This document shows positions 1 through 6,071 of a stretch of 8,211 bases of DNA, one piece after another. The notes below the pieces were generated by a model. It had not been told where the DNA came from, made no database searches, and saw only the letters and a list, made by a program, of their open reading frames with translations. The stretch spans positions 1-8,211 of the forward strand of contig JAPUKM010000027.1 in assembly GCA_027295645.1 (NCBI GenBank). Reading direction: 5' to 3'. Origin of the DNA: Chloroflexota bacterium (lineage in GTDB: Bacteria; Chloroflexota; Dehalococcoidia; Lucifugimonadales; JAPUKM01). How positions within the stretch are numbered: the first letter of the stretch is position 1; each line of letters begins with the position of its first letter. Position numbers and translations under genes: made by a program.

Positions 1-1
1 C

Positions 2-241
2 CGGTGCCTTCTGCCCAGCGACCTCCCTCCAGCAGAAGTCCAAGCTACTATCGGAAGATGTCGCGAGGTAGCATCGGCGGCGGACGGGTATGCCGTCGTC
101 GAGCGGTGTGCGCCTGCGGCCAAGCGGGGCATGGATGTCTGGGGCCCGTCGGGCGACGCCCTGGAGCTGATGAAACGTGTGAAGGACCAGATGGACCCGG
201 GGCATATCCTGAACCGTGGCCGCTACGTGGGAGGGATCTAA
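2..241 (+). CDS. glcE: Glycolate oxidase FAD-binding subunit GlcE, C-terminal fragment
   Basis: The reading frame is open from the window edge to a TAA at 239-241 and gives 79 residues; the N-terminal part lies outside the window. The end of the protein carries the signature tail of GlcE-type FAD-linked oxidases: a DVWGPSGDALELMKRVK stretch followed by DPGHILNRGRYVGGI, which matches the family pattern (M.R.K...DP..ILNPGR). GlcE is the second flavoprotein subunit of the GlcDEF complex, which oxidises glycolate to glyoxylate and passes electrons to the respiratory chain. The stop is only 6 nt before the glcF start, so the two are co-transcribed, and glcD probably lies just upstream. A GlcD-like or other FAD-linked oxidase tail cannot be fully excluded from 79 residues, but the WGP motif and the position directly before glcF favour GlcE. 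Confidence 0.82.
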   Translation, partial: RCLLPSDLPPAEVQATIGRCREVASAADGYAVVERCAPAAKRGMDVWGPSGDALELMKRVKDQMDPGHILNRGRYVGGI

Positions 242-247
242 CAGAAA

Positions 248-1537
248 ATGGCTGTAGCAGCTCCACAACACGTCGGCCCCCGCGACGAGGACTTATATAA
301 GTGCGTCCACTGCGGCCTCTGCCTCAACGTCTGCCCAACCTACCTGGAGACAGGGTTGGAGACCGAGTCTCCCCGCGGCCGCATTGCCCTGATGAAGGCG
401 GTCCGCGAGGAGCGGGTGGGCCTCACCGACCGCGTCATCCCGCACATGGAGCTGTGCCTCCAGTGCCGGGCCTGCGAGGTGGTCTGCCCGTCGGGGGTCC
501 CCTTCGGCCGTCTCATGGAGGCCACCCGTACCCAGATTCGCCACCGTCGTAAGGGCCCCCTGGCCCGCCGGTTTCTCCTCTGGCTGGGATTCCGGCAGCT
601 CCTGCCCCATCCTCGAAGGCTGTACCTTCTGGGTCGCCTCCTCCGCCTCTACCAGCACACCCCCGTGGACCGTATCCTGCGCCGGTTGCCCGGTGCCGCC
701 GGAGAGCTCCAGCAGCAGCTTCCGGCGTTGCCTGGCCGCTTCTTTAAGCCCAGGGCCGAGCCCTTCGAACCGGCGGGCGAGGTAGCGGCCAGGGTCGGCC
801 TGCTCTCCGGCTGTATCATGCCGTTGGCCCAGGCTCCGACCATGGAGGCCGCCGTGCGTGTGCTGACCCACAACGGCTGCCGTGTAGTCGTGCCGCCCGG
901 CCAACTCTGCTGCGGTGCCCTGAACCTCCACGGCGGCGACCGTGACCAGGCGCAGCGCATGGCCCGTCGCAACATCGACGCCTTCCTGAACGCCGGCATC
1001 GATGCACTTGTGGTGGCCTCCGCCGGCTGCGGCTCCACCATGAAGGAGTACGGCGAGCTGCTGGCCGACGACCCTGCCTACGCCGAGCGGGCACACCGCC
1101 TCAGCGCGATGGTGGTCGATATCACCGAGTACCTGGCAGCGTTGCCCCTGAAGCCTCCCACCGGGACGCTGTCGATGCGGGTGACCTACCAGGACGCCTG
1201 TCACCTGGCTCATGCCCAGCGCATCACCGCCGCTCCACGCCTGGTGCTACAGAGCATCCCTGGCCTGGAGCTTGTGGAGATGGAGGACCCCAGCCGCTGC
1301 TGCGGGGCCGCCGGGCTTTACAGCACCCTCCAGCGCCGGATGTCGAAACGGCTGCTGGAGAGCAAGGTCAGTTCGGTGGTCAACACCGGGGCAGAGGTGG
1401 TCGCCACCGCCAACCCGGGCTGTATGGTTCAGCTCGAGACCGGATTGAAGCGGACGGAGAGAGACGTGCGCGTCTGCCACGTAGTGGACCTGCTGGACGA
1501 GGCGTATAGACTGGGCGACGAGGCTGCGTCGCTGTAG
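248..1537 (+). CDS. glcF: Glycolate oxidase iron-sulfur subunit GlcF
   Basis: A 429-residue protein, slightly longer than typical GlcF (a little over 400). Two ferredoxin-like 4Fe-4S motifs lie at the N-terminus: CVHCGLCLNVCP (Cys19, 22, 25, 29) and CLQCRACEVVCP (Cys70, 73, 76, 80). Two cysteine-rich CCG domains follow: the first has GCIMP near residue 187, LCCG with Cys221-222 and AGCGS with Cys261; the second has DACH with Cys318, RCCG with Cys351-352 and PGC with Cys392. In this family the clusters carry electrons from the flavin subunits to the quinone pool or another acceptor at the membrane. The ATG at 248 follows glcE by 6 nt, with GGGAGGG at 229-235 as a rather distant ribosome binding site inside the end of glcE. 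A related Fe-S oxidoreductase (LutA/GlpC class) is an alternative, but the paired ferredoxin motifs plus the GlcE neighbour make GlcF the best call. No terminator hairpin is visible in the 20 nt before the convergent gene. Confidence 0.93.
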   Translation: MAVAAPQHVGPRDEDLYKCVHCGLCLNVCPTYLETGLETESPRGRIALMKAVREERVGLTDRVIPHMELCLQCRACEVVCPSGVPFGRLMEATRTQIRHRRKGPLARRFLLWLGFRQLLPHPRRLYLLGRLLRLYQHTPVDRILRRLPGAAGELQQQLPALPGRFFKPRAEPFEPAGEVAARVGLLSGCIMPLAQAPTMEAAVRVLTHNGCRVVVPPGQLCCGALNLHGGDRDQAQRMARRNIDAFLNAGIDALVVASAGCGSTMKEYGELLADDPAYAERAHRLSAMVVDITEYLAALPLKPPTGTLSMRVTYQDACHLAHAQRITAAPRLVLQSIPGLELVEMEDPSRCCGAAGLYSTLQRRMSKRLLESKVSSVVNTGAEVVATANPGCMVQLETGLKRTERDVRVCHVVDLLDEAYRLGDEAASL

Positions 1538-1557
1538 CCTGAATCTTGCGTCGAGGG

Positions 1558-2742
1558 TTACGGCTCTCCGAGCTTCTGTTCCGCCGCTCCCACTCCTTGG
1601 CCCTGGGCCACCTCGTACCCCTCCTGTGGGAGAATCTTCTCCAGGGCGGAGAGAAGAGTGAGCACCGCTGCCGGCTTGGAGTTCTCCCCCATGAGGCCGA
1701 TACGCCACGCCTTGCCAGCCACCGGCCCCAGTCCGCCGCCTATCTCGATGCCGTGCTCCTTCAGCAGCGTGCCGCGCACGTTTGTGTCGCTGACGCCCTC
1801 CGGAATGCGGACAGAGGTGAGCGTGTTGAGCCGGGCGTCCTCCTGAGCGAAGAGCCGGAGGCCAAGGGCCTCAAGCCCGGCGCGAAGGCCGGCGGCGTTA
1901 CGAGCGTGGCGTTGATACCGTGCCTCCAGACCCTCCTCCAGCACCACTCGCAGGCCCTCCCGGAGGCCGTAGATCATGGAGATGGGCGCGGTATGGTGAT
2001 AGGCCCGCGTGTTGGACCAGTAGCTTCTCAGGAGGCTCAGGTCCAGGTACCAGCTTTGCACCGGCGTCTTGCGGGTCGTGAGCACCTCCTCCGCTCTGGG
2101 GCTCATGGTGACCGGCGCAAGTCCCGGGGGGCAACCCAGGCATTTCTGGGTGCCGCTGTAGCAGATATCGACGCCCCATTCGTCCACCGCCACCTCGATG
2201 CCGCCCAGCGAGGTGACCGCGTCCACAATAAGAAGGGCGTCATGGGCGTGGACGATCTCGGCGATCTCAGCCACCGGACTCAGCACGCCCGTCGATGTCT
2301 CGGCGTGAATCATGCCCACCGCCTTGACCTTGGGGTGTTTGGCCAGCTCCGCCCTGACTGCCGCCGGGTCCAGTGGATATCCCCACTCCGTCTCCACACG
2401 GTGGACCGTAGCGCCACACCGCTCCGCAATCTGGGCCATCCGGTCGCCGAAGTAGCCGTTGACTCCCACCACGGCGGTGTCTCCAGCCTCCAGGACGTTG
2501 ACCATCGCCGTCTCAATCCCGGCGGAGCCCGTGCCGGAGACGGGGAACGTGATGATGTTGCCCGTCTGGAACACCAGCCGCAGCATCTCCTTCACATCGT
2601 CCATCACTCTCAGAAAAGCGGGGTCCAGATGTCCAAGCAGTGGAGCGCCCATCGCCTTCAGCACACGTGGGTTGACGTTACTGGGGCCCGGCCCCAGCAG
2701 TAGCCGCTCCGGTGGGTGGAACTCCTCTTGATAGCTGTGCAT
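1558..2742 (-). CDS. Alanine/serine-glyoxylate aminotransferase family protein (class V PLP enzyme)
   Basis: A 394-residue fold type I, class V aminotransferase, full length for the family. The N-terminus has the family opening LLLGPGPSNVNPRVL, then GHLDP (37-41), the phosphate-cup motif SGTGS (69-73), and VDAVTSLGG with Asp174 expected to hold the pyridine nitrogen of PLP. SGTQKCLGCPPGL carries Lys200 as the Schiff-base lysine. These residues are all present, so activity is likely. Family members move an amino group from alanine or serine to glyoxylate, making glycine; some act on 2-aminoethylphosphonate or on other donors, so the exact donor is not settled by sequence. Convergence with glcEF 20 nt away supports glyoxylate as the acceptor. 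The ATG at 2742 is preceded by purine-rich GGAGAAGAGAG, and an extended -10 promoter lies about 36 nt upstream. A long open frame on the opposite strand is a GC-rich shadow. Confidence 0.9.
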   Translation of the reverse strand: MHSYQEEFHPPERLLLGPGPSNVNPRVLKAMGAPLLGHLDPAFLRVMDDVKEMLRLVFQTGNIITFPVSGTGSAGIETAMVNVLEAGDTAVVGVNGYFGDRMAQIAERCGATVHRVETEWGYPLDPAAVRAELAKHPKVKAVGMIHAETSTGVLSPVAEIAEIVHAHDALLIVDAVTSLGGIEVAVDEWGVDICYSGTQKCLGCPPGLAPVTMSPRAEEVLTTRKTPVQSWYLDLSLLRSYWSNTRAYHHTAPISMIYGLREGLRVVLEEGLEARYQRHARNAAGLRAGLEALGLRLFAQEDARLNTLTSVRIPEGVSDTNVRGTLLKEHGIEIGGGLGPVAGKAWRIGLMGENSKPAAVLTLLSALEKILPQEGYEVAQGQGVGAAEQKLGEP

Positions 2743-2777
2743 TATCGCTCTCTTCTCCGGTCGCTAAAAGACGCCAC

Positions 2778-2786
2778 ATTATAGCA
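2778..2786 (-). promoter_or_regulatory. Extended -10 promoter of the aminotransferase gene
   Basis: Read on the minus strand the site is TGCTATAAT, a perfect TATAAT -10 box with the TGn extension. The expected start of transcription near 2771 leaves a leader of about 29 nt before the ATG at 2742. No good -35 hexamer lies 16-18 nt upstream, which is normal for an extended -10 promoter. Confidence 0.65.
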
Positions 2787-2981
2787 CTCCTGCTTAGAGG
2801 CATCTTTGCTAACCCATGCTTGGTGGATTACCGTAGGGGATGGATAACAAGAGTAAGGGCTTGGAACGACATAGACGAGGGGGCAGTATGCCATAAGCTG
2901 AATCTAAGGCCTCCCGTTTCAACGACAGGGAAGAGAGGCGTAGAAGCCAGAAATCGGGACGAATCCGAGGGTTAGGTAGGT

Positions 2982-2997
2982 AAACTCAAACGAGTTT
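2982..2997 (-). terminator. Weak hairpin after the LonN-like gene
   Basis: AAACTC at 2982-2987 and GAGTTT at 2992-2997 form a perfect 6-bp stem around a 4-nt loop, starting 9 nt after the stop of the minus-strand gene. The stem is AT-rich and no U-tract follows on the minus strand, so this is at best a weak terminator or an mRNA 3' end structure. Confidence 0.3.
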
Positions 2998-3006
2998 GGG
3001 GGCATT

Positions 3007-3666
3007 CTAGTTGAGTCGCCCCTCCCGATTGGCCAGGCGCTCTTCCAGCCTCTTGCGGGTTTCCTGGCTTGCCTTGGCCAGGAGGGGCGTTACCAATTCC
3101 AGGCGCTCCACAGCAGTCCGTGCCTCCAGTACCCGTTGTAAGAGTTCGTTATCGTTCCTGATGACCGTAGCTATGTGGAAGGAGAGGGCCACCGGATCCG
3201 TGGGGCTGTTCACCTCCCTCACCCATCCACCGCGCAGCCCCAGCAGAGCTCGAAGGTACGTCTGCAGCATCGAGTGGAGGGTCTCTATCGACTCCAGTGA
3301 GGGCGCCGGCTCCCCGACATCCTCCTGCTCAACGAGTCGGACGCGTCCCTTGAGATACGGCCGCCACTGCGTGACCTCATCCAGGTAGAACCGTTGCTCG
3401 CCCATTGCGATGAGGTTGATCCGGCCGTCGTCGTGTCGTGTCACCTGGGCGATTCGGGCCGTCGTGCCAACGTTATGAGGGATGGCCGGCTCGCCCGTTT
3501 CCTGGCCCTCACTGATGAGCACGACGCCGAAGTGGGAGTCCCGGTCCAGGCAGGCGTTGATCATCTCCCTGTACCGCTCTTCGAATATGCGGAGGGGCAG
3601 CATCATTTTGGGGAACAGGACTGTATTCAGCGGAAACAGCGGTAGCTCCTGCATTGCCTGCTCCAT
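3007..3666 (-). CDS. Stand-alone Lon N-terminal (substrate-binding) domain protein
   Basis: A 219-residue protein matching the LON N-domain family. The start of the domain is diagnostic: ELPLFPLNTVLFPKMMLPLR then IFEERYREMINACL, followed by FGVVLISEG (about 46-54), GTTARIAQVTR (67-77) and GEQRF (89-93). A helical C-terminal half ends in a charged Arg/Glu segment. There is no AAA+ ATPase or Ser-Lys protease domain, so this is not Lon itself; such proteins are widespread and their role, possibly binding unfolded protein or peptides, is not established. The outer ATG (3666) has only a weak ribosome binding site. The fifth codon (ATG at 3654) has GGAG six nt upstream and gives MQELPLFPLN, the usual family start, so 3654 is probably the true start. 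It is transcribed alone and divergently from the DUF3090 operon. Confidence 0.88.
   Translation of the reverse strand: MEQAMQELPLFPLNTVLFPKMMLPLRIFEERYREMINACLDRDSHFGVVLISEGQETGEPAIPHNVGTTARIAQVTRHDDGRINLIAMGEQRFYLDEVTQWRPYLKGRVRLVEQEDVGEPAPSLESIETLHSMLQTYLRALLGLRGGWVREVNSPTDPVALSFHIATVIRNDNELLQRVLEARTAVERLELVTPLLAKASQETRKRLEERLANREGRLN
3661..3664 (-). promoter_or_regulatory. Ribosome binding site deciding the LonN-like start
   Basis: On the minus strand GGAG is followed by a 6-nt spacer (CAGGCA) and then ATG at 3654. The site overlaps the alternative outer ATG at 3666, which has no comparable Shine-Dalgarno sequence. This favours the inner start. Confidence 0.55.
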
Positions 3667-3694
3667 GGTGGCATCGCCTGGCGGAAACGCCCTC

Positions 3695-3723
3695 AGTATA
3701 GTATCTGATGGGAACGCTGGGAA
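3695..3723 (-). promoter_or_regulatory. Sigma70-type promoter of the LonN-like gene
   Basis: On the minus strand TTCCCA (3723-3718) and TATACT (3700-3695) are separated by exactly 17 nt. They match the consensus at 4 of 6 and 5 of 6 positions. The predicted start near 3688 gives a leader of about 20-35 nt, depending on which ATG is used. Confidence 0.55.
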
Positions 3724-3749
3724 GGATGTCCGGCAATCTCCCCCTAGCC

Positions 3750-3778
3750 TTGACAGGGGTGGAGGTGCCTCGTACAGT
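3750..3778 (+). promoter_or_regulatory. Sigma70-type promoter of the DUF3090/SCO1664 operon
   Basis: A perfect TTGACA -35 box (3750-3755) is followed after exactly 17 nt by TACAGT (3773-3778), which matches TATAAT at 4 of 6 positions. Transcription would begin near 3785, about 30 nt before the TTG start at 3815. Short inverted arms CCCCT (3741-3745) and AGGGG (3755-3759) flank the -35 box and could be a protein-binding site, though 5-bp arms are common by chance. Confidence 0.6.
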
Positions 3779-3814
3779 GAGCTTTATTGAGCAAGCTTTA
3801 CCTGGACGGTCTCC

Positions 3815-4339
3815 TTGACCGAGTCCCATAACCAATTCGAACACATCACCGGCTTCAAAGCCGATGCCATTGGCCAGCCCGGAGAGCGGCGCTTTCGACT
3901 CCTGGTGGAGGCCGTCGATGGCCGGACCGCCGTGCTCTGGCTTGAGAAGGAGCAGCTGCTCAACCTCGCCGTCACCCTGAAGCGGCTGATGGCCGTTGAA
4001 GAGGGTGCCGCCGAGGAGCTTGGGACGGAAACGTCCGGTATGGCCACCATGCCGGAACCCACCGCACCTGACTTCGACTTCCAGATAGGTCGAATGGGCG
4101 TGCAGTACAACGACCAGCAGGGGGAGGTCGTTATCACGGCCTACTCCGTGGAGTCGCCGGAGGACTCGGACCTACCGGACCTGAGTTTGTTAACCGACCG
4201 GGCAATGGCGAATACCTTTGCCAACGACGCAATCAAGCTGTGTGCCGCGGGACGGCCCCTCTGCCCGCTGTGCGGCGCTCCTATGGGGCCGGAGCAGCAT
4301 ATCTGCCCCATGCACAACGGCCACGGCCACCTGGACTAG
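3815..4339 (+). CDS. DUF3090 family protein with C-terminal zinc-ribbon-like motif
   Basis: A 174-residue protein of the DUF3090 family (the group modelled as TIGR03847), function unknown. The N-terminal segment ADAIGQPGERRFRLLVEA and the following LEKEQLLNLAVTLKRLM helix are the family core. The middle has a WR-like beta region around FQIGRMGVQYN (90-99), and the end carries RPLCPLCGAPMGPEQHICP. Cys150, Cys153, Cys164 and a nearby His (162 or 167) are plausible zinc ligands; a His-rich tail (HNGHGH) follows. The only usable start after an in-frame stop at 3788 is TTG at 3815, with GGACGG five nt upstream. The SCO1664-type gene begins 16 nt downstream, which is the neighbourhood known for this family in Actinobacteria and Chloroflexi. 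I infer that the two proteins work together. The histidine-phosphatase-like third partner often found beside them is not in this window. Confidence 0.87.
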   Translation: MTESHNQFEHITGFKADAIGQPGERRFRLLVEAVDGRTAVLWLEKEQLLNLAVTLKRLMAVEEGAAEELGTETSGMATMPEPTAPDFDFQIGRMGVQYNDQQGEVVITAYSVESPEDSDLPDLSLLTDRAMANTFANDAIKLCAAGRPLCPLCGAPMGPEQHICPMHNGHGHLD

Positions 4340-4355
4340 CTAGAGGCTTCGCTCA

Positions 4356-5114
4356 ATGCAATCCGAGTCCTCCCATGAGGGTCCACCCCCTCGACCCGTG
4401 GTGTCGGAGGAGACTCTTGACATCCTGACCAGTGGAGAGATGGGCGACTGCCATCTCACGCCTGATGGGTCCAACTACACCTTCTTCACCACCATAACCG
4501 ACAACTATTCTCACCAGTTCAGGGTGGTCTACAAGCCACGCAGGGGAGAGGCTCCTCTGTGGGACTTCCCTGACGGCACCCTCTACGTCAGGGAGTATGC
4601 CGCGTATCTCCTCAGCGAAGCCCTGGGATGGAGATTCGTTCCACCCACCGTCATCAGGGAGGGGGAGTACGGTGTCGGCTCGGTGCAGCTGTTCGTTGAG
4701 TCCGATCCCCATGCCAACTACTTCACCCTGCGTGAGGCCTACCTCAAGGAGTGCCTGCGCATCTGCACGTTCGATATTATTGCCAATAATGCCGATCGCA
4801 AGGCGAGTCACTGCATCCTGGACACCGAAGACTGTGTGTGGGCCATCGACCACGGCATCAGCTTTCATAGCGAGGCCAAGCTACGCACGGTCATCTGGGA
4901 CTTTGTGGGCGACCCTGTACCGGAGTGGATCGTCACGGACCTGCGGCGTCTCCAGAGGCAATTCGACGCGCCGGGAGGCCTGGGTGGGCAGCTTAGTTCC
5001 CTGATTGACCCTCGGGAGGTTCAGGCCTGTCGGCATCGCCTGGATGACCTGCTGGAGCATCCGGTTTTTCCTGCCCCCGGTCTTGAGCGTGCCGTGCCCT
5101 GGCCCTGGATCTAG
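4356..5114 (+). CDS. SCO1664 family protein, PI3/PI4-kinase-like
   Basis: A 252-residue protein of the SCO1664 family (modelled as TIGR03843), which has distant similarity to the phosphatidylinositol 3/4-kinase domain; its substrate is unknown. Visible kinase-like parts in order: FRVVYKP with Lys60 as candidate nucleotide-binding lysine; YVREYAAYLLSEALGW (77-92), where an acidic residue could pair with that lysine; the catalytic-loop-like FDIIANNADRKASHCILD with Asp140, Asn144-145, Asp147 and Arg148; and VWAIDHGISF with Asp165 as the metal-binding DFG-like aspartate. All key positions look intact, so phosphotransfer is likely, whether on a lipid, a small molecule or a protein. The ATG at 4356 is 16 nt after DUF3090 and has GAGG at 4343-4346. 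The protein ends in PWPWI. The last 122 nt are overlapped by the opposite-strand phosphatase frame. No transmembrane segment is apparent. Confidence 0.87.
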   Translation: MQSESSHEGPPPRPVVSEETLDILTSGEMGDCHLTPDGSNYTFFTTITDNYSHQFRVVYKPRRGEAPLWDFPDGTLYVREYAAYLLSEALGWRFVPPTVIREGEYGVGSVQLFVESDPHANYFTLREAYLKECLRICTFDIIANNADRKASHCILDTEDCVWAIDHGISFHSEAKLRTVIWDFVGDPVPEWIVTDLRRLQRQFDAPGGLGGQLSSLIDPREVQACRHRLDDLLEHPVFPAPGLERAVPWPWI

Positions 5115-6027
5115 ACGTCAGAAGGCGTCCCGTGCGCCTCAGCCAGCGTAGCGGATGAGAGCGAGTTTGTAGGTTTCGTGCCACGTAGTCCACTACGTGG
5201 GGGTTGCCCGCCAGCAGACTCGCCGACCACCCCCTCAGGTCCCCATCCCTGGGAAGTCCCGCGCCCGGCTCCAAGAGCGACCGTAGAGGCTCCCACCGTC
5301 GTGAGCGGCCTCTGCGGACCAGCACCTCGCCACCGGCCTCCCTCACAATGAGAGCGCCGGCGGCAATATCCCAGACCCTTGGCCCGCTGAATGCGGCGTA
5401 CTGGAAGACGCCGGTTGCCACCTGGGCCAGTTCGTAGACAATGCTCCCCGTAACACGGACGTTGCCCATCCTGCGGGCTAGAGGCCGCCCGATCCGGTAC
5501 TGGCTCCAGAAGTGTCCGGGCATGCTCAGGAGGGCCGTTTGAGAGGGCTCCTGGCTATCGGAGACACGGATAGCGGCATCGTTCAGGAAGGCACCGCCGT
5601 GCAGCCGGGCGTGAAGCACCTGCCCCTCGGTCGCCTCAGGGGAGAGGATGAACAGCGCACCCACAACCGGCGATCCCTGGAAGAGCACGGCAACGGATAC
5701 TCCGAAGCAGGGATAGCGGTTCAGGTAGTTGACTGTACCGTCCAGGGGGTCCAGCACCCAGAGGAAGTCCCGATCGGCCCAGCTGGTATCGGTGCTCTCC
5801 TCCGAGAGGATGCCATGCTCGGGGTACCGATCGGTGATCCAATCGATCAGGAGAGTCTGTGAATTGAGGTCGGCCTCGGAGACCGGGTCCTGGTGTCCCT
5901 TGCTCTTGTACGTTACGCTCAGGTCCCGCTGCCAGTGTTCAAGGAGAAGTGTGCCGGCCCTCCTGGCAAGCTCTGTGGCGTGAGCTTCCAGCTTCGCCAG
6001 TAGGGCACTATCAGGCTCTGCTATCAG
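4993..6027 (-). CDS. Inositol monophosphatase family protein, unusual start and C-terminal extension
   Basis: Read from CTG at 6027 this is 344 residues, against roughly 260-270 for the family. The magnesium-dependent phosphatase motifs are complete: DPVSEAD (47-53), SEE with Glu76-77, the diagnostic WVLDPLDGTVN (90-100, Asp93 and Asp96), and VWDIAAG with Asp220. Members hydrolyse inositol phosphates or related small phosphate esters in the cytosol; the substrate cannot be fixed from sequence. The open frame extends from a stop at 6064-6066, yet contains no ATG, GTG or TTG before the GTG at 5757, which lies inside the catalytic motif and cannot be the true start. CTG at 6027 has GGGAG four nt upstream. 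Alternatively one base is missing and ATG at 6047 is the start. The last 58 or so residues are Arg/Pro-rich beyond the catalytic fold, and the final 40 overlap the SCO1664-type gene. It is the third gene after ispH and queF, 44 nt behind queF. Confidence 0.82.
   Translation of the reverse strand: MIAEPDSALLAKLEAHATELARRAGTLLLEHWQRDLSVTYKSKGHQDPVSEADLNSQTLLIDWITDRYPEHGILSEESTDTSWADRDFLWVLDPLDGTVNYLNRYPCFGVSVAVLFQGSPVVGALFILSPEATEGQVLHARLHGGAFLNDAAIRVSDSQEPSQTALLSMPGHFWSQYRIGRPLARRMGNVRVTGSIVYELAQVATGVFQYAAFSGPRVWDIAAGALIVREAGGEVLVRRGRSRRWEPLRSLLEPGAGLPRDGDLRGWSASLLAGNPHVVDYVARNLQTRSHPLRWLRRTGRLLTSRSRARARHAQDRGQEKPDAPAGHPGDADRPEPPEGQSGN
5181..5200. repeat. 9-bp inverted repeat inside the phosphatase gene
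   Basis: CCACGTAGT (5181-5189) and ACTACGTGG (5192-5200) are perfect reverse complements with two bases between them. The site lies in phosphatase codons for HVVDYVA, 67 nt beyond the stop of the convergent SCO1664-type gene. In RNA it would form an 8-bp stem with a 4-base loop on either strand. No U-tract follows, so it is not a standard terminator. Confidence 0.5.
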
Positions 6028-6031
6028 GGTG

Positions 6032-6036
6032 CTCCC
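6032..6036 (-). promoter_or_regulatory. Candidate ribosome binding site for a CTG start of the phosphatase
   Basis: On the minus strand GGGAG is followed by CACC and then CTG at 6027. The spacing is short but workable. This is the only Shine-Dalgarno-like match near the expected N-terminus of the protein, and it supports the CTG start over the out-of-frame ATG at 6047. Confidence 0.35.
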
Positions 6037-6071
6037 AACCGATTCATAGTAGGTTCTAGGGGGTCAGGTGG

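Larger units (their letters stand above)
2743..3006. other. Intergenic region between aminotransferase and LonN-like gene
   Basis: This 264-bp stretch holds the aminotransferase promoter at its left end and a small AT-rich hairpin at its right end. Between about 2790 and 2980 I see no tRNA, riboswitch or convincing gene. An 87-codon plus-strand frame crosses it, but it begins inside the aminotransferase gene on the opposite strand and resembles no family I know. Confidence 0.6.

Noticed and set aside
293..1213. A 306-codon minus-strand open frame inside glcF
   Set aside because: glcF is unambiguous from its cysteine motifs; the antisense translation has no recognisable domain or ribosome binding site.
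1546..2703. A 385-codon plus-strand open frame covering the aminotransferase gene
   Set aside because: The opposite strand encodes a complete PLP enzyme with all motifs; the plus-strand translation is His/Arg-rich with no recognisable family and is a GC-rich shadow frame.
2712..2975. An 87-codon plus-strand frame in the intergenic region
   Set aside because: It begins inside the aminotransferase gene on the other strand, runs through that gene's promoter, and matches no family I recognise.
3680..3691. GGCG-GAAA-CGCC mini-hairpin upstream of the LonN-like gene
   Set aside because: Only four base pairs, and the GNRA loop would exist only on the plus strand, where no transcript is expected at that point.
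4353..4868. A 171-codon minus-strand frame opposite the SCO1664 gene
   Set aside because: The plus strand carries clear SCO1664 family motifs; the antisense frame has none.
5111..5296. A 61-codon minus-strand frame that could have been a frameshifted end of the phosphatase
   Set aside because: The phosphatase frame itself continues sensibly through GNPHVVDYVARNL, while this frame gives a Gly/Ser-rich translation without family resemblance.
5755..5757. GTG at 5757 as the start of the phosphatase
   Set aside because: It falls within the catalytic WVLDPLDG motif, and the 90 codons before it encode the conserved N-terminal half of the metal site.
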